NCBI GenBank assembly: GCA_017308235.1
Contig: JAFKFL010000009.1
Span: 1-64,000, forward strand
Direction of reading: 5' to 3'
DNA from: Alphaproteobacteria bacterium
GTDB lineage: Bacteria > Pseudomonadota > Alphaproteobacteria > Reyranellales > Reyranellaceae
Length of the DNA: 64,000 nucleotides
Shown here: piece by piece, positions 62,135-64,000 of the stretch
How the letters are laid out: every line of letters begins with the position of its first letter
Position numbering within the stretch: position 1 is the first letter of the stretch
The notes under the pieces: generated by a model
What the model was told of the DNA's origin: nothing
Seen by the model: the letters and a program-made list of their open reading frames with translations, nothing else
Database searches by the model: none
Translations under genes and position numbers: made by a program

Positions 62135-62218
62135 TCAGCGCCAGAAGATCGCAAGCAGGATGATGATCGGCAGCGGAATGCCGAGTAGCCAAAACAGAAT
62201 TCCACGGCCAAAGCCCAT
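62135..62218 (-). CDS. Tiny membrane peptide (27 aa)
   Basis: The minus-strand frame reads MGFGRGILFWLLGIP followed by LPIIILLAIFWR: one hydrophobic helix with a short positive N-terminus. TGGAGG lies six bases before the ATG at 62218, and the next gene on the strand begins 11 bases after its stop, so the two look like a small operon. Similar one-helix peptides (GILFWLLGIPIPIIILL-type) are annotated as hypothetical in several proteobacteria. Easily missed because of length. Confidence 0.7.
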   Translation of the reverse strand: MGFGRGILFWLLGIPLPIIILLAIFWR

Positions 62219-62337
62219 GGCAGCCTCCAGGTTCGGGAATGACGCCCCCGCCAGCAGATGCACACGACACACTGTTCAATGCGATAACGTGAGCAGGCGC
62301 CGAACGTTGCCGGCACCGTGCATTCGGAGGTGCGCCG

Positions 62338-64000
62338 TCAGCGTCGCAATCCGGCCATGACCACGAAAAGCACGGTGGTGTCCGGCGCCAGGCCTTCGAG
62401 CTCGGTGCGAGTGATAGCGCGTGCCTGATCGAGCGTGAGACCACCGGCGAGGTCGATGACGTGGCTGCCCGCCACAAGGGCCATCTCCGACGGCGAGCTC
62501 GCGCCTGCCCAGAGTTGTTCCAGCGTGTCGACTGCCCGCTCGACGGACGATGTCGCTACGCGTGCATCGCCGCGCTGGAGGCGGATCGTTCCGTCGAGGT
62601 CGATCACGCGCACAGGATGTCGCTCCGCAATCACCGCCTGGATCACACGCATGCGATCGGTCGCCGCCGCGACATAGGCCGCCTCGAACGGTACGGCCAA
62701 CGAACGGGCGGCAATCGCCCTCGCCTCGTCCTCAGAGATCACTGTGCGGGATGTCGAATCCATCTCGACCGCCCCGACGGCCGTGGCGCGCACGTGCTGG
62801 CTGTACGGATCGATCTCGATCGTCACCTCGACATTCCGGGGCATTGCCCCCATCCGTACAACGGCATCGAAGGCTTCGCGTCGGATCGCCTTCAGATCCT
62901 CGGGCTGCGGATCGGGAATGACGCGTTCCACCATCTCGCGCACCAGCGCGAGCGCCACGCCGATCGACGAAATCACTTCCGCATCCTTGGAAATGACGTG
63001 CGCCAGATCCATCCGTTCGGCCACGAAGGGAATGAGCGCGCCCGCGCCGCCGCCCTCGCCGACCAGCATGGCTTGATCGCGGTCGAGACCATATTCGGCG
63101 ACCAACTGATCGACGACCGGCATCACCTTGTCAGCGGCCTGTTGCAGGATACCTCGCGCGATCTCCTCGACCGAGCCGCCAAGCAGTGCCGCCAACGGCA
63201 TCAGGGCCGTGCGGGCCGCTTCCGGATCGCCGTAGGCATGCACGCCAGACTTCGCGTAGCCCAGGGCATTCGCGGCGCATGTCGTCGTGAATGCATAAAG
63301 CTCGCCGTCGCGCGCGCGGATGGCGACATAGTCGGCCGGATCGCCGTCTCTCGGCCGAATGAGTGCGACCGTGGCACCGGCGAAAACCTCAGCGTTAGCG
63401 AACGCCGCGTAGCGCAGGCCGGCGATGTGGGCGCTACGCGGACCGATGTCGCCGAGCTTGCCTTCCCTCACGCGAACCATGCTGCCGCCACCCACGCCGA
63501 TCACCCGCACATCGAGCGAGCTGAGATGCGTCTCGTGGCCGCCAATCCGGGCATATTTCACCGTCGGGCGGCCGTTGCGAATGACGCCGATGTTCGTGCT
63601 CGTCCCGCCGACCTCGAAGTAGATCCCGTCAGAAACCCTGAGGTGCATCAGTGCGCCCGCCACGCTTGCCGCTGGCCCGGAGAGCATGGTCATGGCAGGA
63701 CGCCGGCGCATCTCGCGGATGTCCATGACACCGCCGTCGCCGCGCATGATCATCAAGGGCGCCTCGATGCCCGCCTCGTGTACGCTCGCTTCGGTCATCG
63801 CGGCGGTATCGATCATCCTGGGCAGGATGCTGGCATTGATGACGGCGGTGCGGGTGCGGGCCGCAAGCCCATAGAGCTTCGACATCTCGTGGCCGCACGT
63901 GACCGGAAGGCCGAGTGAGGCGGCCGCGAGACGCACCATCTCCTCGCTTGCATTGTCGTCGACGGCAAAGGCGCTTGTGGCGACGACAACACGCGCGCCC
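62338..64000 (-). CDS. Hydantoinase/oxoprolinase HyuA-like subunit, 5' end cut by window edge
   Basis: At least 554 residues are visible; the frame runs off the right edge before the start, since VVATSAFAVDDNASEEMVRLAAASLG before the first internal Met (63939) is still family-like. GPAASVAGALMHLRVSDGIYFEVGGTSTNIGVIRNGRP is the ASKHA/ATP-grasp-like phosphate segment of HyuA (seen as GPAASVAGA and VGGTSTNIG), and LVGEGGGAGALIPFVAERM is the second nucleotide motif. The family couples ATP hydrolysis to opening of 5-oxoproline or hydantoin rings with a HyuB partner. No hyuB lies on its downstream side in this window. Confidence 0.85.
   Translation of the reverse strand, partial: GARVVVATSAFAVDDNASEEMVRLAAASLGLPVTCGHEMSKLYGLAARTRTAVINASILPRMIDTAAMTEASVHEAGIEAPLMIMRGDGGVMDIREMRRRPAMTMLSGPAASVAGALMHLRVSDGIYFEVGGTSTNIGVIRNGRPTVKYARIGGHETHLSSLDVRVIGVGGGSMVRVREGKLGDIGPRSAHIAGLRYAAFANAEVFAGATVALIRPRDGDPADYVAIRARDGELYAFTTTCAANALGYAKSGVHAYGDPEAARTALMPLAALLGGSVEEIARGILQQAADKVMPVVDQLVAEYGLDRDQAMLVGEGGGAGALIPFVAERMDLAHVISKDAEVISSIGVALALVREMVERVIPDPQPEDLKAIRREAFDAVVRMGAMPRNVEVTIEIDPYSQHVRATAVGAVEMDSTSRTVISEDEARAIAARSLAVPFEAAYVAAATDRMRVIQAVIAERHPVRVIDLDGTIRLQRGDARVATSSVERAVDTLEQLWAGASSPSEMALVAGSHVIDLAGGLTLDQARAITRTELEGLAPDTTVLFVVMAGLRR

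Noticed and set aside
62461..63918. 485-codon plus-strand frame opposite the HyuA-like gene
   Set aside because: Antisense shadow rich in His/Arg with no motif.

Overview
The window is dense, GC-rich chromosomal DNA with short intergenic gaps. It looks like an alphaproteobacterium, plausibly a free-living or soil Rhodospirillales/Hyphomicrobiales such as Reyranella or a relative. The pointers are the complete hopanoid locus, a two-site RutR-type pyrimidine regulon, a PQQ cluster beside a sugar dehydrogenase, an EipB/DUF1849 envelope protein, many liv/tau-type ABC importers, and two dispersed palindromic repeats of the sort seen in Bradyrhizobium-like genomes. The genus is inference. No rRNA, tRNA, CRISPR array, phage or IS element was recognised.

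Layout. 1-5647: mixed housekeeping and catabolic genes, mostly minus strand (TPR-like protein running off the left edge, luciferase-like flavin enzyme, DUF1801, nitroreductase, NIPSNAP, a DUF1835/DUF3658 gene split by an in-frame TAG, D-aminoacylase). 5824-9571: a five-gene plus-strand catabolic operon (atypical SDR, HCCA-isomerase-like thioredoxin-fold enzyme, HxlR regulator, crotonase, nitronate monooxygenase-like enzyme). 9600-10388: eipB.

10520-25441: hopanoid island. ispH and hpnH run rightward. hpnA-B-C-D-E-shc-hpnG run leftward, and every junction is a 4-nt ATGA/GTGA overlap. The hpnN transporter lies at the left. Two paralogous di-iron ferritin-like proteins bracket the island, and one of them is the apparent first gene of the hpn operon.

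25623-39031: CoA-transferase and HtpG, then a pyrimidine-degradation unit: a RutR-like TetR regulator divergent from preT-preA, a beta-ureidopropionase-like hydrolase, a four-gene NMT1/TauABC-like importer, and convergent dihydropyrimidinase. RutR-type palindromes sit in front of preT and in front of the dihydropyrimidinase gene. Together these encode reductive uracil/thymine breakdown with a likely dedicated importer.

39259-42620: small membrane protein, MFS carrier with divergent IclR regulator, XRE regulator. 42702-50381: PQQ region, all minus strand: TauD-like dioxygenase, PQQ-dependent sugar dehydrogenase, di-haem cytochrome c, pqqA (25 aa)-B-C-D-E, and an orphan sugar-type binding protein. 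Enzyme, electron acceptor and cofactor synthesis are therefore contiguous.

50467-59661: an SDR, then an amide/urea-type unit (AmiC/UrtA-like protein, livH, binding protein, livM, livG, livF, amidase) divergent from a MarR regulator, with a palindrome between them. 59662-64000: a gene-free stretch with two strong tandem hairpins, a D-2-hydroxyacid dehydrogenase/deacetylase pair, two very small genes (27 and 68 aa), and a hydantoinase/oxoprolinase subunit running off the right edge.
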